Position numbers and translations under genes: made by a program. A stretch of 64,000 nucleotides of DNA from Tubiluchus corallicola (lineage: Eukaryota; Priapulida; Priapulimorpha; Priapulimorphida; Tubiluchidae): NCBI GenBank assembly GCA_030141605.1, contig JAQGDQ010001074.1:1-64000 (forward strand). Reading direction: 5' to 3'. The notes under the pieces are model-generated. The model searched no databases and was not told the origin of the DNA. It worked only from the letters and a program-made list of their open reading frames with translations. This document shows, in pieces, positions 1 through 13,030 of the stretch. Every line of letters begins with the position of its first letter. Position 1 is the first letter of the stretch.

Positions 1-451
1 CTCTTTTTTGAAATTTGTGAGGGGACGGCGTCAAGTTTAGTAAATTAATAACCATGACGGCGTCGTCATGGTTATTAGTTTAGTTTTTTCATTAAGGAAC
101 TCTAATAAACTCGCGAAGAACTCTCTGAAAAGCAAGAATAGAGACATACCTGATCCGCAAACACTATATTAATATAAAAATTAGCAATAACACAACCAAG
201 TTTTAAATTTGTCAAATTAAGACTAAACTATTTAAAATATTGATTAAAAAACAGGGATAATAACGAACTATCCTGTCTCACCCCATTGACAACAATAAAC
301 AAGAATTGCGAGCTGATAAGAGTAAAAATAAAGCAATCGTACAACAGTTTTAACCTCACCTGTATCTAGTAGCTTGAGAAACGGAGTGTGATAAACTATT
401 AGCCTGTGACAAAATGTGGACGGAACTTTGCTTATTAATATAATAGTCAAT

Positions 452-453
<2 letters not shown>

Positions 454-531
<78 letters not shown>
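454..531. repeat. (TA)n microsatellite
   Basis: A nearly pure run of alternating TA of about 75 bp. It is followed by a related imperfect TA-rich tract with repeats of 'acatataggtat' to about 608. ORFs across it encode only Tyr-Ile repeats and are not genes. Confidence 0.95.
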
Positions 532-534
<3 letters not shown>

Positions 535-2210
535 ATATACATATAGGTATATACATATAGGTATATTTACTCATAACTATATACCTATGAATATATATAT
601 ATATATACGCATTGATACTACTGTATTATTATTACATACACGTAATATTTGTTTTCACGAAAAATAAATATGAAAGATCTTATGATGTAGATCTTTACGA
701 TATACGATGTCTTGTACGATGAAATCTTGCGCATTAGTGAAATTGGATTTCCAGATTAGATATTGAACTTTTCGTGCAGTTGTAAAAAGGATTACTGTCT
801 CAACAGAACAAAAACAGCTACAACGGTTACTGAGATTCTAAGGTTTCTGAAAGGCAGACCTATTGAAGATTAAGGTCTATTTAAAGAACTATTAACTAAA
901 CTGCTAACCTGATTATTCTAGCCCATACACGAATAAAAAGCTTGATCACTTTACTGCTTGGTTGTTCATTTTCTACATTACGAGTTTTTTTATAATTTCA
1001 AGCCATGTTTTTATTTTTGCCTAAACATTTGTCAAATAAAATAATTAAGCGTCGTGACACACTAATTGATTTTATTAATACCAGGTATATAGGATATTGT
1101 TTAACATGATAGGAAAATATAAGAAGCTAAGGAGTGATTTTTTTCTTTATAAGGCTCATTGAACATTCTATAAAGCACAAAAAGCACATTATATGCCAGG
1201 TTAACAGGTAACGCTTTGCTAATGAGGCGCATAACCCACCCTATTTTTACATTAATATTATGTTGTACGATAATCATCAAATCTTCATTACTCTAACGGT
1301 AATTTCGACTGATTACCTGACTGACATTACATGAGCATTATGAGCACTCTTTATGCAAGGGCTCTATTTACTGCAAACTGTAACAGCTTGCCGTATGAGA
1401 ATAGCAGTGATGCTAGTGACATACATTAATCTTGAAGAGGATGGAAGCTGTACTCAGGATTCAAGGGCAGATGAATACAGATAATAAAATCTACTCTCTA
1501 CGGATGCTCTTTACTTTCGACTAGAGCTCAATGAATAGAGATTCAAAGAAAGTTTGGGTAAGAATGCAAAAGTCCCAGGTATGACGGTACAGACAAATAG
1601 CTAACTGAAATTAAAAAAACTCTATTAATGTAAAATCCCGCAATTGAGAAAAAAGAAGGAAAAGGAAGAAGAAAAGAAAAAAATCAACATTGAAAAGAGA
1701 GTCAGTGCAAAAAACAACCGAGCACAGAAAATCATTAAATGCAACTTTTTACTCACGACAGCATGATCACCGCTAAAGCACAAAATCTTCACCAATAGAA
1801 CCGTGTAGCAACAACACCAATTAATTTTCAACTTTAAAAATTCAATTTATAAAAAACTTTATTTTATTAGATAGAAAGTAGAAGAAGAAAATTTACATAT
1901 CGTTACGTCTAATTGGCTGTCAAGTTTTGTCAAACTATATTTGGACACTATATATTCACTACGTTTGGAAAATTCATTTAATTTGTTAGCTCTATCTAAT
2001 TTACATTTAGCGATTTTTTTTCATTTGAGCTTTTGAAGTACCCACTTGGTACGTACCTAGTGTTTTGCTACTAAGTATTTACTGATAATTTGTGCTTTTT
2101 ATTAGCTTTTTTCTTTCGTCTTAAGGTAGTTTACAGTGCTGGTCTGAAACATCGTTGGCATTTCGTTTTCATGAGGTTGTTTCTCTGTCAAATTGTTATG
2201 ATTCTTGTCA

Positions 2211-2822
2211 TTAAAGCCAGGGTTTCGCAGGGCAGCGACTTTTTTGCGAAGGCCGAAAAAAGTGCAACAGTCACCAAAAATTTCTCGCAACTCTGTGTTG
2301 TTGCCGATGTCGGGAGCCTGATTAATTTTTTCTATTAATGATTCTAATTAACTTTGCGTGTTTTTTGTCAATTTTTGCGGTTTTTGGGCTTTTCTCAGGC
2401 GAGAATGTCCAACGACGTGTTTGAGCCTGTTTAGCCACTTTTGCCTCACTTATGTGACAAGACATGTGTTACACGGTATTCTCGGGAGCATATTGCGATT
2501 ACTTTACGGTCATTGCGAGGTTCTACGAAATGCCGCCAAAATGTTGAGACGCAACTAATTAACCCTCAATATTCTGAAACGCACCTCAAAACGTTCTTCT
2601 AGTTTTTGCAGATTTTGGCGAGGTGGCGAGTTTTACGACTCCGACGACAAGCTTTAAACATTTTGAAATTTTCCGGCGAAGCCAGCGACATTTTGGCGAT
2701 AATGGCGAACACCGAAAATGTTTTACGTCTATTTGGTTTGGGAAACTTTTGGAGTTTATTTAGTAATTATTGTACTTTCGAATACCCGCCGAAGTCGAGA
2801 ACTCTGTGAAACTCTGGCTTAA
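2211..2822 (+). mobile_element. Non-autonomous TIR element (MITE-like), family A, copy 1
   Basis: The left end reads ttaaagccagggtttcgcag and the right end, reverse-complemented, reads ttaagccagagtttcacag, giving imperfect terminal inverted repeats. The interior is unusually rich in GCGA/TCGC words such as 'gccgaagtcg' and 'gaagccagcgac'. No transposase reading frame is present. Related sequence occurs at about 28301-28360 plus 30110-30345, and reversed at about 42640-42993. The superfamily is not determined because I could not define a clear target-site duplication. Confidence 0.6.
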
Positions 2823-4418
2823 GAATTACTTACGTGATGTAGAGCGTTGTATAGCAAACGTGCAGCTGGTGAGCAGTGTTTTGTGAATAATTACCCAAGA
2901 GAATCGAGCAAGGATGTCATTCAGTGACATCATGTGTCTTAGTAATGCGCTACGTGTATGATTAATAGTAATATTCGTTCATTATGAAAATTTTCTAGTA
3001 TTTTTCTTTATCTCCTGATGCACTTTCAAGCATCGTTATCGTAAGTATATCTCTACGTGTTAGAGCTTTGCTAGTTACAGACAAATCGACTTAAGAAGAC
3101 ATAATCCCAGAAACTCGCAAATTACAGAAGTAATTGGAATAAGGAATAATAATAATTTTACGTCAGCACTAACGTTTTTCAGAATGTACCAACAACAGAG
3201 TCTACTGGTAATTTTAAATAGTAATGAAGCGTATACTCTATATTGTGCAATACTGTATGTTTCATTATGTTTTATAAGGCAGTAACTTTTTAAATATGTA
3301 ATAAAATTCTGTATGTTTTTATCGTAATTTTTATGTTGTAGTCTAAAAATTTTAGATTTAATTGTTATGTAATCTTACGGGACATGTCCTTAAAGAATAA
3401 ATGATATCTAACTTAAAAATAAACAATACCACTAAATGAATAACTAGTAATACAACCAATCACGCAACTAGAAAAATGAGCAACCAAACAACAAACCAAC
3501 CACCCATCTAGTGCACCGACAAGCCAGCAAAATAAGCAATCAAACAATTGTATCAAACGAACAAGCAAATACATAAACAAACAAAACGAGCGACAGACAG
3601 ACAAGAGAAAGACAAATAAACCAACATATAAAAGAAAATCCTCCACTTACATGAAGCTTAAAAAATTCGTCTTGAAATTTTATACCACTTATATACTACC
3701 TCTTTGCATATTAGACTTGCAATAAGATTGTATAAAACATGTAAATTTAAACTCCGGCGATGACCGTTAGACGCAGAAGAAATAGTCAGGGTATTTGCAG
3801 CGTACACGTCACTAAATAAATAAAATCTAAAATCACTGTACCTTGACAATAAGATTAAAAATACGTTTTTGGTTAGTGAGTGGTGCACCCTAGAGGGTGA
3901 GTCAGCGACATTTTACCAATTGGTGAAAGCGTTGTAAATAATTAATAATTTTTTTACTAGTTACGTAAATTTTTCAAGTAGGTAAGCGAAATGCTAAGCA
4001 ACATAAGTTTGAATGGAAAGTTTTTTGGGTCATAGTTTAACATTTACTTTTCTTCCCATGATTTACGTTGTGCGTAAATGACTTTTTGTAATGGCGCCGT
4101 CGGAACAGAGCGGCGGGAAATTTAAAACGAAAACAAACAAGAAATACCTTCAGTGCGAGTACGATATACGCATAAAAACTGCTATAAAGTAATATAATTT
4201 TAAGGCGATTTTTCTGAAACCTACTTTTCTTGTCCTTTAAGTCACTTCCACTTTTAATTTAATAAATGCCATGATTCTCTACAAAACTACAAGCGTTCGC
4301 TTGCTGAACAATAATAGGCAGGTTTAATAAAGTGAAAACGCGGGTAAAGATGTTAGTAACATGAATCGAACAAAAATTATCTCACTTTTTAGTAATTGTG
4401 ATTTTGTTTCTTCCACAG

Positions 4419-7290
4419 GCTTTTTATTGGCTCGCCCGATTTACTGGCAGTGTTCAAGAACAAGTTTAAGAATGTGCCAATAGAGCAGCTAGCAGCCAGT
4501 CCAGAACTGGAGAACCATGCCAGTATGGTTATGTCTACAATAGATGAAGCGATCCATTCTCTCAGCAACCTGGTCTTCTTCTTTGAGTTGTTGATCACCA
4601 TCGGTGTGACCCATCAGGACATTGCCGGTTTTAAAGTGGAATATTTTTGGGTAAGTCATCATATGTCGAATTTCAGCAAGATTCTTATAGTTAAAATTCC
4701 TTGGGGATCCAGAGGGAAAAAGCCTTCCCTAGTTTTAATGTAAACTATGTAAATGGTGGAAGTTTCTACGTGGCTTTTACACAGGTAGCCCAGCGACCCC
4801 CCCCCCCCCCATAGCTAAACAATTCACACTCGCAGTAGTTGATAATATAATGCATGTTAGCCGTCCTAAGTTATCAGCAAAAACGTAACACACAGTGTGA
4901 CGTTAAGTGAAAAAAGTGTCAATATTGACTGTTTGATTGGTCAGTGGTTAGGTTTATTAAGGTAGAAAAAGTAATAAGTGGGTGCCTTTAGGTCTGTCGG
5001 TTACGAACAATCGCCTGATTGGCCCTACTGTTGTCACTGGTCATTCAATTCAGCAATTATTAGTTTGTTCCTTTTCTTGTTAATTAGTTAGTTGATCGAT
5101 TTGGTCGATGCAAAGACACAACATTTTATAGTACGCCAGTTAAAAGCTCGTAGCTTACTATTTTTCTTTATACAATAGGCCTTATGACCTACAAACCTGT
5201 TATAATCGCAACTAACTTTCACAAATAAATAGTGTAGAGTCTAGACAACTGCCTGGTTGCACTAGACATCCAAGAAAAAGCTAAGACTAAAGCTTAGTTG
5301 TATATATATATATATATATATAACAATACCTAGTATCGCAAGTCATAGGCTGAATTAGCTGCTATGGCCTACATGCAGGACTGGTTTCACATATAATAAT
5401 CTGCTCTGTCCACATACTTTGTCTTCAGTGAATTTTAATTTTATACGTTTCTTTCATTTGCAAGAGCGATCCGCTATAACTTACTCCTCAATGGACGAAA
5501 AGCATTCCAAAATCAGACTTAAATCAATTTTTATCAAAATTATCTTATCTTATAATAATTATTATTTTATCTTGTAATAATTATTGTAACGAATAGGCTG
5601 TGACACTAAAAAAGATAGAAATTATTGTTTTTAACAAAGCAGGCAGAATTCTAAAAGACTTAAACGTTATCTATGAATCTGATTAGCTCAAAATAGTCCA
5701 ATCTTATAAATACTTAGGGGTTGAATTCTTTGCGTCTGGTGTTTTCAGGCAAAGCTGTGCCAAACTAAAAAACAAAGGCCTAAAAGGTTTTTGCTGCATG
5801 ACAAAGTACATCTCAAACTCCGCAAACCCCACACGCTATTATCAAATTGTTTGGACATACTGTAGAACCTATCATGCTATATGGCTCTAGCATTATTAAA
5901 CTTAAAAACAATTCCCCGCATAGTCAAACTAAATTTGACAGTGTGGCAAGCGAAGAGGCCAATATTAAATTATACAGATTTCTTTTGAATGTCAATAACA
6001 AATCAAACAAATATGCGACTAGGGCAGAACTGGGCCGTTTCCCTATTTTTATTAAAATAATTAAGGAAAAAATCCGCTACTGGATACATGTTATTAGCCA
6101 GCCTTATGATGGTTATTTATGCCAAGCTTATAGCGAAAACCGAAACTTAACTGAGAACTGTTAGTTGAGCTACTTTTGTTAAGTATATATTATGTATAAA
6201 TGGCTTTGAACATGTTTGGAATAACCAGACAACGTTTTCACCTAAGCGACTACTTCATAAATTAGAAGAAAAAATAAAAACTGATTATACTCTGTTTTGG
6301 AAAGAAGAAATCCATAATTATAACAAACCTGACGGACAAAACAAACTGCGAACGTATCGAACCTTCAAAAAACAATATCAACTTTGTGGTTATTCCAAAT
6401 ATGCTATAACAAAATTTACAAAACTAGAATCAGCTCTCATACTTTGTTTTTGAAAGAGGGAGGTGTGTTGAATCTAGAAAAATCCCAGCTGAGAATCGTA
6501 TATGCTCATGCTGTTTAAGAAATGAAATCGAAAACGAATTACACTTTGTTATAAAATGCCCATACTACAATGATCTTAGAGAAAAATTATATGAGCACAT
6601 CAATGTAATTATTCCAGAATGTTTCCTTATGAGCGATGCTGATAAATTTAGATTTAGAGTAATGATTTAGAAGTAATTAAGGCATTTATTAATTATGTTG
6701 AAAAAGCTTTTTAAGACATGATGGAAAATATACTATGTTATGATCATATCATTGAAAAAGAAGCCTAATGAATGACAATTTATTTTAAATACTAATCATT
6801 AAACTTTTCATTAAATAACTAATATACCTAACAGGAAGATTTAACAATATTTGCCTGTATTATTATAGTGTCATTATATTTCATAATTGAAATTATATAT
6901 GTCTCGTTTTTTTATTTCAAAATTGATATTGTATGCATGTCTTGTATGTATTTTTGACACTAATAAATAAATATCTAAATATGTGCTAAAGAAACTAATA
7001 AGTCTATAGAGTTTTTGAAAGCCGTGCGTGCGATGAACTGCACTGATACATGTACAATTAATTTAGAAACTAAATGTTGTTTATTTATCTAATCAGGCTA
7101 GGACAAATTTTATTTTTAGAGTGGCGTAAAATTTTGGTTGTTTTTCTTTCAGCGCATAGAAGAACCATTTTTGGAAGCCGTGAAGGAGACATTGGGAGAG
7201 CGTTACACGCCAAACATGGAAAATATTTACCGAATAACCATCCATTTTATTCTGGAAACGCTCGTAAAAGGCTACCATAATAAACATTAG
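4419..7290 (+). CDS. Globin (neuroglobin/cytoglobin-like), last two coding exons; 5' exon not found
   Basis: Coding exons are 4419-4650 and 7153-7290 (TAG stop), giving 122 residues. The first exon starts after position 2 of a codon, following a cttccacag acceptor. It ends in phase 0 at a gtaagt donor; the second starts after tttctttcag. These match the conserved globin intron positions B12.2 and G7.0. The first exon encodes the B to early G helices, including FKNKFKNVPIEQL with a Phe in the CD region, PELENHASMVMSTID supplying the distal His (E7), and ITIGVTHQDIAGF supplying the proximal His (F8). The second encodes the G and H helices, including LGERYTPNMENIYR. The order and spacing resemble neuroglobin more than vertebrate hemoglobin. 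The expected role is reversible heme and oxygen binding in the cytosol, which is family knowledge. The A-helix exon is missing from the window. An AATAAA overlaps the end of the coding region (7279-7284), and an ATTAAA lies at 7516. Confidence 0.88.
5600..6720 (+). mobile_element. Degenerate non-LTR retrotransposon (LINE) fragment, 3' part of the reverse transcriptase ORF
   Basis: Broken frames on the plus strand encode typical LINE C-terminal sequence. About 5695-5730 reads QSYKYLGVEFFASG (the RT thumb-region YLG motif). About 6020-6160 carries ELGRFPIFIKIIKEKIRYW. About 6470-6670 carries a Cys/His segment, ICSCCLRNEIENELHF followed by IKCPYYNDLREKL. Stops and frameshifts interrupt the frame, so the copy is dead. 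It lies in the same orientation within the second intron of the globin gene. Confidence 0.8.
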
Positions 7291-7515
7291 CCAGAACTTA
7301 CACTGCTGACCAATGGAATTGTTTGAAACACTGATTTTCCCACGTCGACATAATTGTGGTCTTTCCTAACGTGTAATCGTAAGTGTATTGCGGGTAACGC
7401 TGGCTCCAAGAAAAAAGGAATTTTTTTTAATTTTATCTACCTATTTGTCTCTATTTAATAGAAACTTCTTACTTTCACTGTATGTTGACGTTTTATAAAA
7501 AGTTAGTTATGGTAA

Positions 7516-7521
7516 ATTAAA
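7516..7521 (+). promoter_or_regulatory. Possible poly(A) signal of the globin gene (ATTAAA)
   Basis: An ATTAAA variant hexamer about 225 bases after the globin stop codon. The only nearer canonical AATAAA overlaps the last codons (7279-7284), so this is the more plausible 3'-end signal, but nothing else confirms it. Confidence 0.35.
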
Positions 7522-7719
7522 GCAGCGTTGTGCTGTTTATTTATAAACGCAACTAGTGCAGACCCCACATGCAAGTAAAGTAAATTATGTTTGTTTCAAT
7601 TACATTAAGAAATTGCAAAGTAAAATCTGTAAAAATATGAAGGATTCAGACTGTAAATATTTAGAACTATATGCAGCATGTTTTTACAGCAAAGTTAGCA
7701 GACCGGATTTTAAAGTGTA

Positions 7720-7914
7720 ATGGCGCGTTCAGACGTGGAGAGGTTTCTCGCAATTTGTTGCGCAACTTTTCTCTGAGGGTGCGTTCAGACATATAGAGCT
7801 CTCTCGCAATTTGTTGCGCAACTTCTTTCTGAGAGCAAACTCGTAGGAATGAACGGCTTGGCAACTTCTTGCACAACAAGTTACGAGAGAAGTCTCTTTG
7901 TCTAAACGCGTCAT
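7720..7914. mobile_element. Short MITE-like element with internal repeat
   Basis: The left end is atggcgcgttcagacgtgga. The reverse complement of the right end is atgacgcgtttagacaaaga, so the ends form imperfect inverted repeats around about 195 bp. Inside, a unit containing 'tctcgcaatttgttgcgcaa' occurs twice (about 7745-7770 and 7800-7825). There is no coding capacity. Confidence 0.55.
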
Positions 7915-10236
7915 AAGAGAAAAATGGTGTAGATCTTCTTGCATGAAACAGAATTTACTATTATTGTGTTTCTATTGGAAACTCCCTTATACTCAAAGTA
8001 CCATACGTGCTACTATATAGTACACCATGATGTCCACTATACTTTTACCTATTGCAACAGTATCTCACTGAATTCTTTAGTAAGAATAGTAATAGTAATA
8101 GTAAGATTCAATAGCCTATGGCTATAATGTACGAGCAAAAAGAATTTAACAACATCGAGATCATAAACATGCAATTAGTTTCATAATAAATTCGTATAAT
8201 AATTTCCTTATAGATGGCAGCACAGTAATAGACCAGTAGTGGCCAGCGTAAAAAATATATAACAAAAATCAATTAAAATCAATTGTTAGCACTAAATAAC
8301 AATAACAAATGCAGACAAAGTTGTACTGTACAGTTACTACAAGACGATATGGTTTATATGTTTTATATGTAAGTGTATATGAACGTAAACAAAGTGAACA
8401 GTGCATGTATAATTATATTATTCTATATTCGCTCGTTCCTGTAAATGCCCAGGCATTCAGCTTTTCTCGACAGGCGTGTAACTACGATAAATGCTGATTG
8501 CTGAATCGTGAAAAAGGGACACGTTCCTAGTTATGAATCTGGTTAATTAATTTATCCTTTTATGAACAGAAGCATAATTGCGGCACGAAACATACCGCTA
8601 AATGTATTACTAGAAAATGTAGCATTAGGTCTTATGGCTTACATGCTACATGTGATCACCAATGCTCTACGTTGAAAATTTGTAAAATTAGCTAAAAGGA
8701 AAATTTATTAAGACTTTTATTTCTGACAGATTGAATTTACAGGCTTTCCAGGCTTGTGTTTATTATCTGGATATCTTTATAACAAAACTATTCAAGGAGC
8801 CTGGCGGCAGCTTTTACGTTTAAAAATATTAATTATTAATAATAACGAATTATTATTACTCCTGTGACTCGCTGCGTTAGAATTTAAAGCTGTAGCTACA
8901 CTACTTTTAAGCTGTTAATTCAGTGTTTTGTTAACAAAGTCTCACTATAGGAACAGTTATAAAACATGTGAACGAAGGTTTTACATTGCGAGATAAATCA
9001 GTAGTAATCAGTTTGCTGTAATGTCATCACAATTAACTGCCCCCTAAATACATATTAGTCTACAATGTTTAAAGCTAGTTTCATAAAATACTAATATCCA
9101 TATAACTTAAGGCCATGTACTAATACCCATATATCTCTTTTCCCATTTTTGTACAGCGCTACTAACTATCTTATATTTTATTTTAGTTGTTTAGCACTTT
9201 CATGTATTGATTGCCTGTGGATATTTCTGAATAGAAATTGTTTTCTTCTTTTTTCTATTGTAATGTCACAGGTCGCATTTGTGCTGTATTAAATGGCAAT
9301 AAACAAATAAACATATCCAGTCTTGTTGGTCATCAGTAATCAAAGATTTCGATACTCGCAAGTTGCGCTGACAAGCCACTGGCATAGCAATAACTAGTTT
9401 TTTGCCGGACTACTGCTGTGTTACCTGTCTTGAGAGCAGGTTTCTTCTTAGAAGTCTGCCTGCCCAATGTCTACAATAGATGTAGTGCGCATGATAATGA
9501 TGATAACAGACGCATTGGGCAAATGGTGATGATGATTTCTAACCATCACTGCTTGTTGTGCGTTAGCGCTTAAATATTTTACAAGAACAGCTTGTGGTTT
9601 GTAAATCGAAGATTCACAAGTTTCCCAGTTTGATTAAAATTCACAAATCTCCCCTGATTTCCGTGAAGTATAGTGCTAATAACTAAATCTGGGGAAAATA
9701 CCAAGTGCCATAGGTACTAATTTAATTTCTCAAAAAAAGAATATAAATTTAATTTTCTAATGCTGAAAATTACAGACTGTAGTCGATTGTTTATCACAAT
9801 GAAGTTTATTAGCACAGTATTCTGAATTATATTACCAAGTCCAAACATCCCAAGTGAAACAACAAGAGATACGCAGTCTATCATGTTTCTGTATGATAAT
9901 GTTATTGTTGCCGGCCCTATCACCGTCACCACCACAGCAACGTTGATAACAAAATAAATATAAAAAAATTATTAGTCCAGTAATCTGATTCGCGTTTTTT
10001 TTTGCAGAAAAGTAAGTCTAAATTGTGTTCATTGTCTGCAACCAGTCCGATGTAAAAATTTTACGTAATTCTCAATGTGTACGTGACCTTGAGCTATGTT
10101 TACTACTAGCTAGGATGTTTACTTCCAGTGAGCATAGAAAGTATTTTCCTGTTATGCGGCACTGAAAACGTAATCTTGTTCGATTTTGCTAATGTAATAG
10201 GATTTACTTTGCGACTTAATGACATCGATATCTAAA
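7915..10236. other. Intergenic stretch, nothing recognised
   Basis: AT-rich sequence with only short, low-quality ORFs in all frames. No domain, RNA gene or repeat boundary that I can support. Confidence 0.5.
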
Positions 10237-10322
10237 AATATACTATTTAGGGCAGCTACCACAGCAACACTTATGCAAGCGATATTAAAAATTTCCACTT
10301 AAGCGTCGATATCTAAAAATAA

Positions 10323-11061
10323 GGATAAAATGAGCTAATGTCGGACAATAATGGGTTTTTTATGTTTCTATCTATATTTTTATAATTTTCTTTGGATAAT
10401 GCCTAATAAATTAAAGCTATGCTGTTAAATAATCGGGAAATACAGAAAAGGGGTCGTCATTTCAAAGAGTGTGGTAACGTCGGACACTTGCAGGTAATAT
10501 GAAGGACTGTTCGGCAGGGTAACATCGGGCGTAATTAAGAGCAAGCGAATAACTTTGTGGTTATGATGCTTAAATTCTTTTAAATGGTTTGCAACAGTGA
10601 CGACATGGGAGAATTGTTACAGAATAGAATAGGCACAGGCACAGGCCAATAGCCTCACAGATATTTGCTCCGTGTTATTCATTTGTGAATAATATTAATT
10701 GATGGCAGATTGCATCCAATAGTAGCTCTACTGCTGAAGTTTTACTCTCTTATTCTTTAAGTTTTTTTATATTTGCACCATTATTTTAAGTCGGTTCGAT
10801 AAAAAATACAATTGTCCGACATTAGCCTAGGCCTTCCGGGTAAAGTCAGACACTGCTGCAGTGAAAAGGTACTCAACGAGCGAGCTTGTATATTCACGAC
10901 CATACGGCTGCCAGAAGACGAACTACTAGACTATGGTGAAAATGCCAGTCTAAAGACGTGACGTGGCAGTACTAACAATGAAAGAAAAAACAACATCTAG
11001 GTAATTTAATGGGTTTTAGGAAAACGTAAAGCTCACTGTCCGACATTTGCCCATTTTATCC
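10323..11061. mobile_element. TIR element about 740 bp with repeated GTCGGACA motifs
   Basis: The left terminus begins ggataaaatgagctaatgtc and runs to 10347. The right terminus (11037-11061), reverse-complemented, begins ggataaaatgggcaaatgtc. The word GTCGGACA or its complement recurs at both ends and internally (about 10471 and 10812). There is no transposase frame. The element is bracketed by a roughly 45-bp direct duplication containing 'agggcagctaccacagcaac' (about 10247-10285 and 11068-11106). Confidence 0.65.
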
Positions 11062-11106
11062 CCTATTTAGGGCAGCTACCACAGCAACACTTATGCAAAC
11101 GATTTT

Positions 11107-12210
11107 TAAAATTTAAATTCAAACATCGCTTTTAGTTAACATTTTTTAATTTTTCTTGTAAAATGTTGTCTGCTAAAGCAAATAAGTGTTTCAAAATAAT
11201 TCTTAGAGTATTATAATTTGAGATTGTTATAGCCAAGTGAAACGTATAAACGGAAACACTCTTCTTACTGATTGTTTCACTATAACATTATTTTGTAAGA
11301 AAATGCTGAAAATTATTGACTCTTTGTGCAAGGGTTAATTTTATTTATTGCCTGTACCAAAAAATATAAGGCTTTGCCGTAACAAAGCCGGTACGCAATG
11401 GCTTCGTAATGGTTCGAACCATCACATTGAAAAGGTGGGGAGTGAAACAAAATTGCATTTAGACTTGGCAACACTATCTTTCCCAACAAAGGCTGGTGCA
11501 AAGGCAGACTGGATTCTGCGCATTTTGTTCATGACTTTGTAATACCTCTTTAATTTAGCAATACGAAATCAAGGGGGAAATTTTGCCCGCTCCAGCAAAC
11601 ATGGTTATACCTTCAACTCGTTGATTCAGCAATACGTGAGTTCCGGTGATTTTACTTGATCGAGCAAACGGAGAACACCTTCAATTGATTGTCATTCGGG
11701 TAATACGTCATTTCCGGGAATTTTTCCCTGCTGAGCAGAAGTTCAGTCATTCAGTCAGAATCAACAAAACGTCATTCACTGTCACTCAGCAATATATAAT
11801 TATTACCTATTTTTAGAAGGTAGCTATCATATTTCAGGGTGACACACCATAGTTTAACTCCCAAGTCACCCTATCTTAGGCCAGCGGAGACTCAACAGGT
11901 TTATATCTTTTCTTTTTCTGTCCTTTAACTTGCTGTGGTTATGACGGACATGTGAATATATACCATGTAAAGAAGTGAAAAATTCATCAACACAAAGGAA
12001 GTCAAAGCTCAACACAGTCACCTTCAGACCAGACGTACTAGATGAACATAATATGTATGGGTCGTTAAGGAATTCAAAGAACTCAAATAAACAATAAGCG
12101 TTTTAAAAATGTAAGAACGCAGAACAATATCACATTCAAAGTGGAGGTGACAGTTCTCGAAAAAAGGCAAATATCCGGGCAGCTTGTTAGACACTGAGCT
12201 GTCAATAACC
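11107..12210. other. Intergenic stretch, nothing firmly recognised
   Basis: No coding region. At about 11400-11440 the phrase 'atggttcgaaccatcacatt' resembles sequence at about 26100 inside an intron of the second TNF-like gene, suggesting a dispersed repeat. 'aatacg' and 'cagcaata' words recur at about 11560-11800. Confidence 0.4.
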
Positions 12211-13030
12211 TCGTTGTAGATTAAGCCGAAGGCCCTTGGTTCGAACTCAGGCTGTACCCAACTTTCGAGTTTGGTATCGAATTTAATTCATTTAGGTAAT
12301 TAATGATAGTCATTACATTAAGATTATAATAGACTTTGAGAAAACCTGTAACAATCTGAAAAACTTTTGTAAGAGAAAGGAAAAAAACGAAAATAGTAAA
12401 GGGACAGTGACATTGCGTCAGGCGATAACAAAAATGGTTGTTTAAATGAATAAGGAAATTCGCTTGCGGAAACCTCATATGAGTAACCAAAGGGGTTCCC
12501 CGTGATATTTACACAAGATGCGCAACTGAATCACTTGGCAAGCAAGGGCATAAAATTTCAACAACCGCTCTAATGTTAAACATGTTGATTGAAGACAATC
12601 TAAAATAGTTCTTAATCGTTGTAGATTAAGCCGAAGGCCCTTGGTTCGAACTCAGGCTGTACCCAACTTTCCACACTTTCGAGTTTGATATCGAATTTAA
12701 TTAATTTTAGGTAATTAATGATAGTCATTACATTAAGATTATAATTGACTTTGAGAAAACCTGTAACAATCTGAAAAACTTTTGTAAGAGAAAGTAAAAA
12801 AACGAAAATAGTAAAGGGACAGTGACATTGCGTCAGGCGATAACAAAAATGGTTGTTTAAATGAATAAGGAAATTCGCTTGCGGAAACCTCATATGAGTA
12901 AACAAAGGGGTTCCCCGTGATATTTACACAAGATGCGCAGCTGAATCACTTGGCAAACAAGGCCATAAAATTTCAACAACCGCTCTAATGTTAAACATGT
13001 TGATTGAAGGCAATCTAAAATAGTTCTTAA
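12211..13030. repeat. Tandem duplication, two about 410-bp units
   Basis: Unit 1 (12211-12615) and unit 2 (12616-13030) are nearly identical, each starting with tcgttgtagattaagccgaa and ending in 'aaaatagttcttaa'. Unit 2 has about 9 extra bases near 12670 and a few substitutions. Each unit contains ggttcgaactcaggc, similar to a Pol III B box, but neither folds into an obvious tRNA. The array ends about 160 bp upstream of the conserved promoter block of the first TNF-like gene. Confidence 0.85.

Larger units (their letters stand above)
1..4418. other. Region without a recognised gene (left flank / globin intron 1)
   Basis: I see no convincing coding exon here. The stretch holds a TA microsatellite (about 454-531), a TIR repeat element (about 2211-2822, listed separately), and an AC-rich low-complexity stretch (about 3420-3620, repeated acaaac-type words). 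Most of it probably belongs to the first intron of the globin gene that resumes at 4419. I looked for an exon encoding a globin A helix and ending in phase 2 and found none, so that exon is either left of this window or too divergent for me to see. Confidence 0.5.

Noticed and set aside
356-667. Overlapping ORFs on both strands around 454-531
   Set aside because: They translate a TA microsatellite (Tyr-Ile repeats) and have no coding support.
3413-3646. 77-codon hydrophobic minus-strand ORF
   Set aside because: It lies on acaaac-type low-complexity DNA; the Leu/Phe/Val-rich peptide is a composition artefact.
12240-12260. Possible tRNA from the B-box-like ggttcgaactc
   Set aside because: No matching A box or cloverleaf could be drawn; at most a tRNA-derived SINE.
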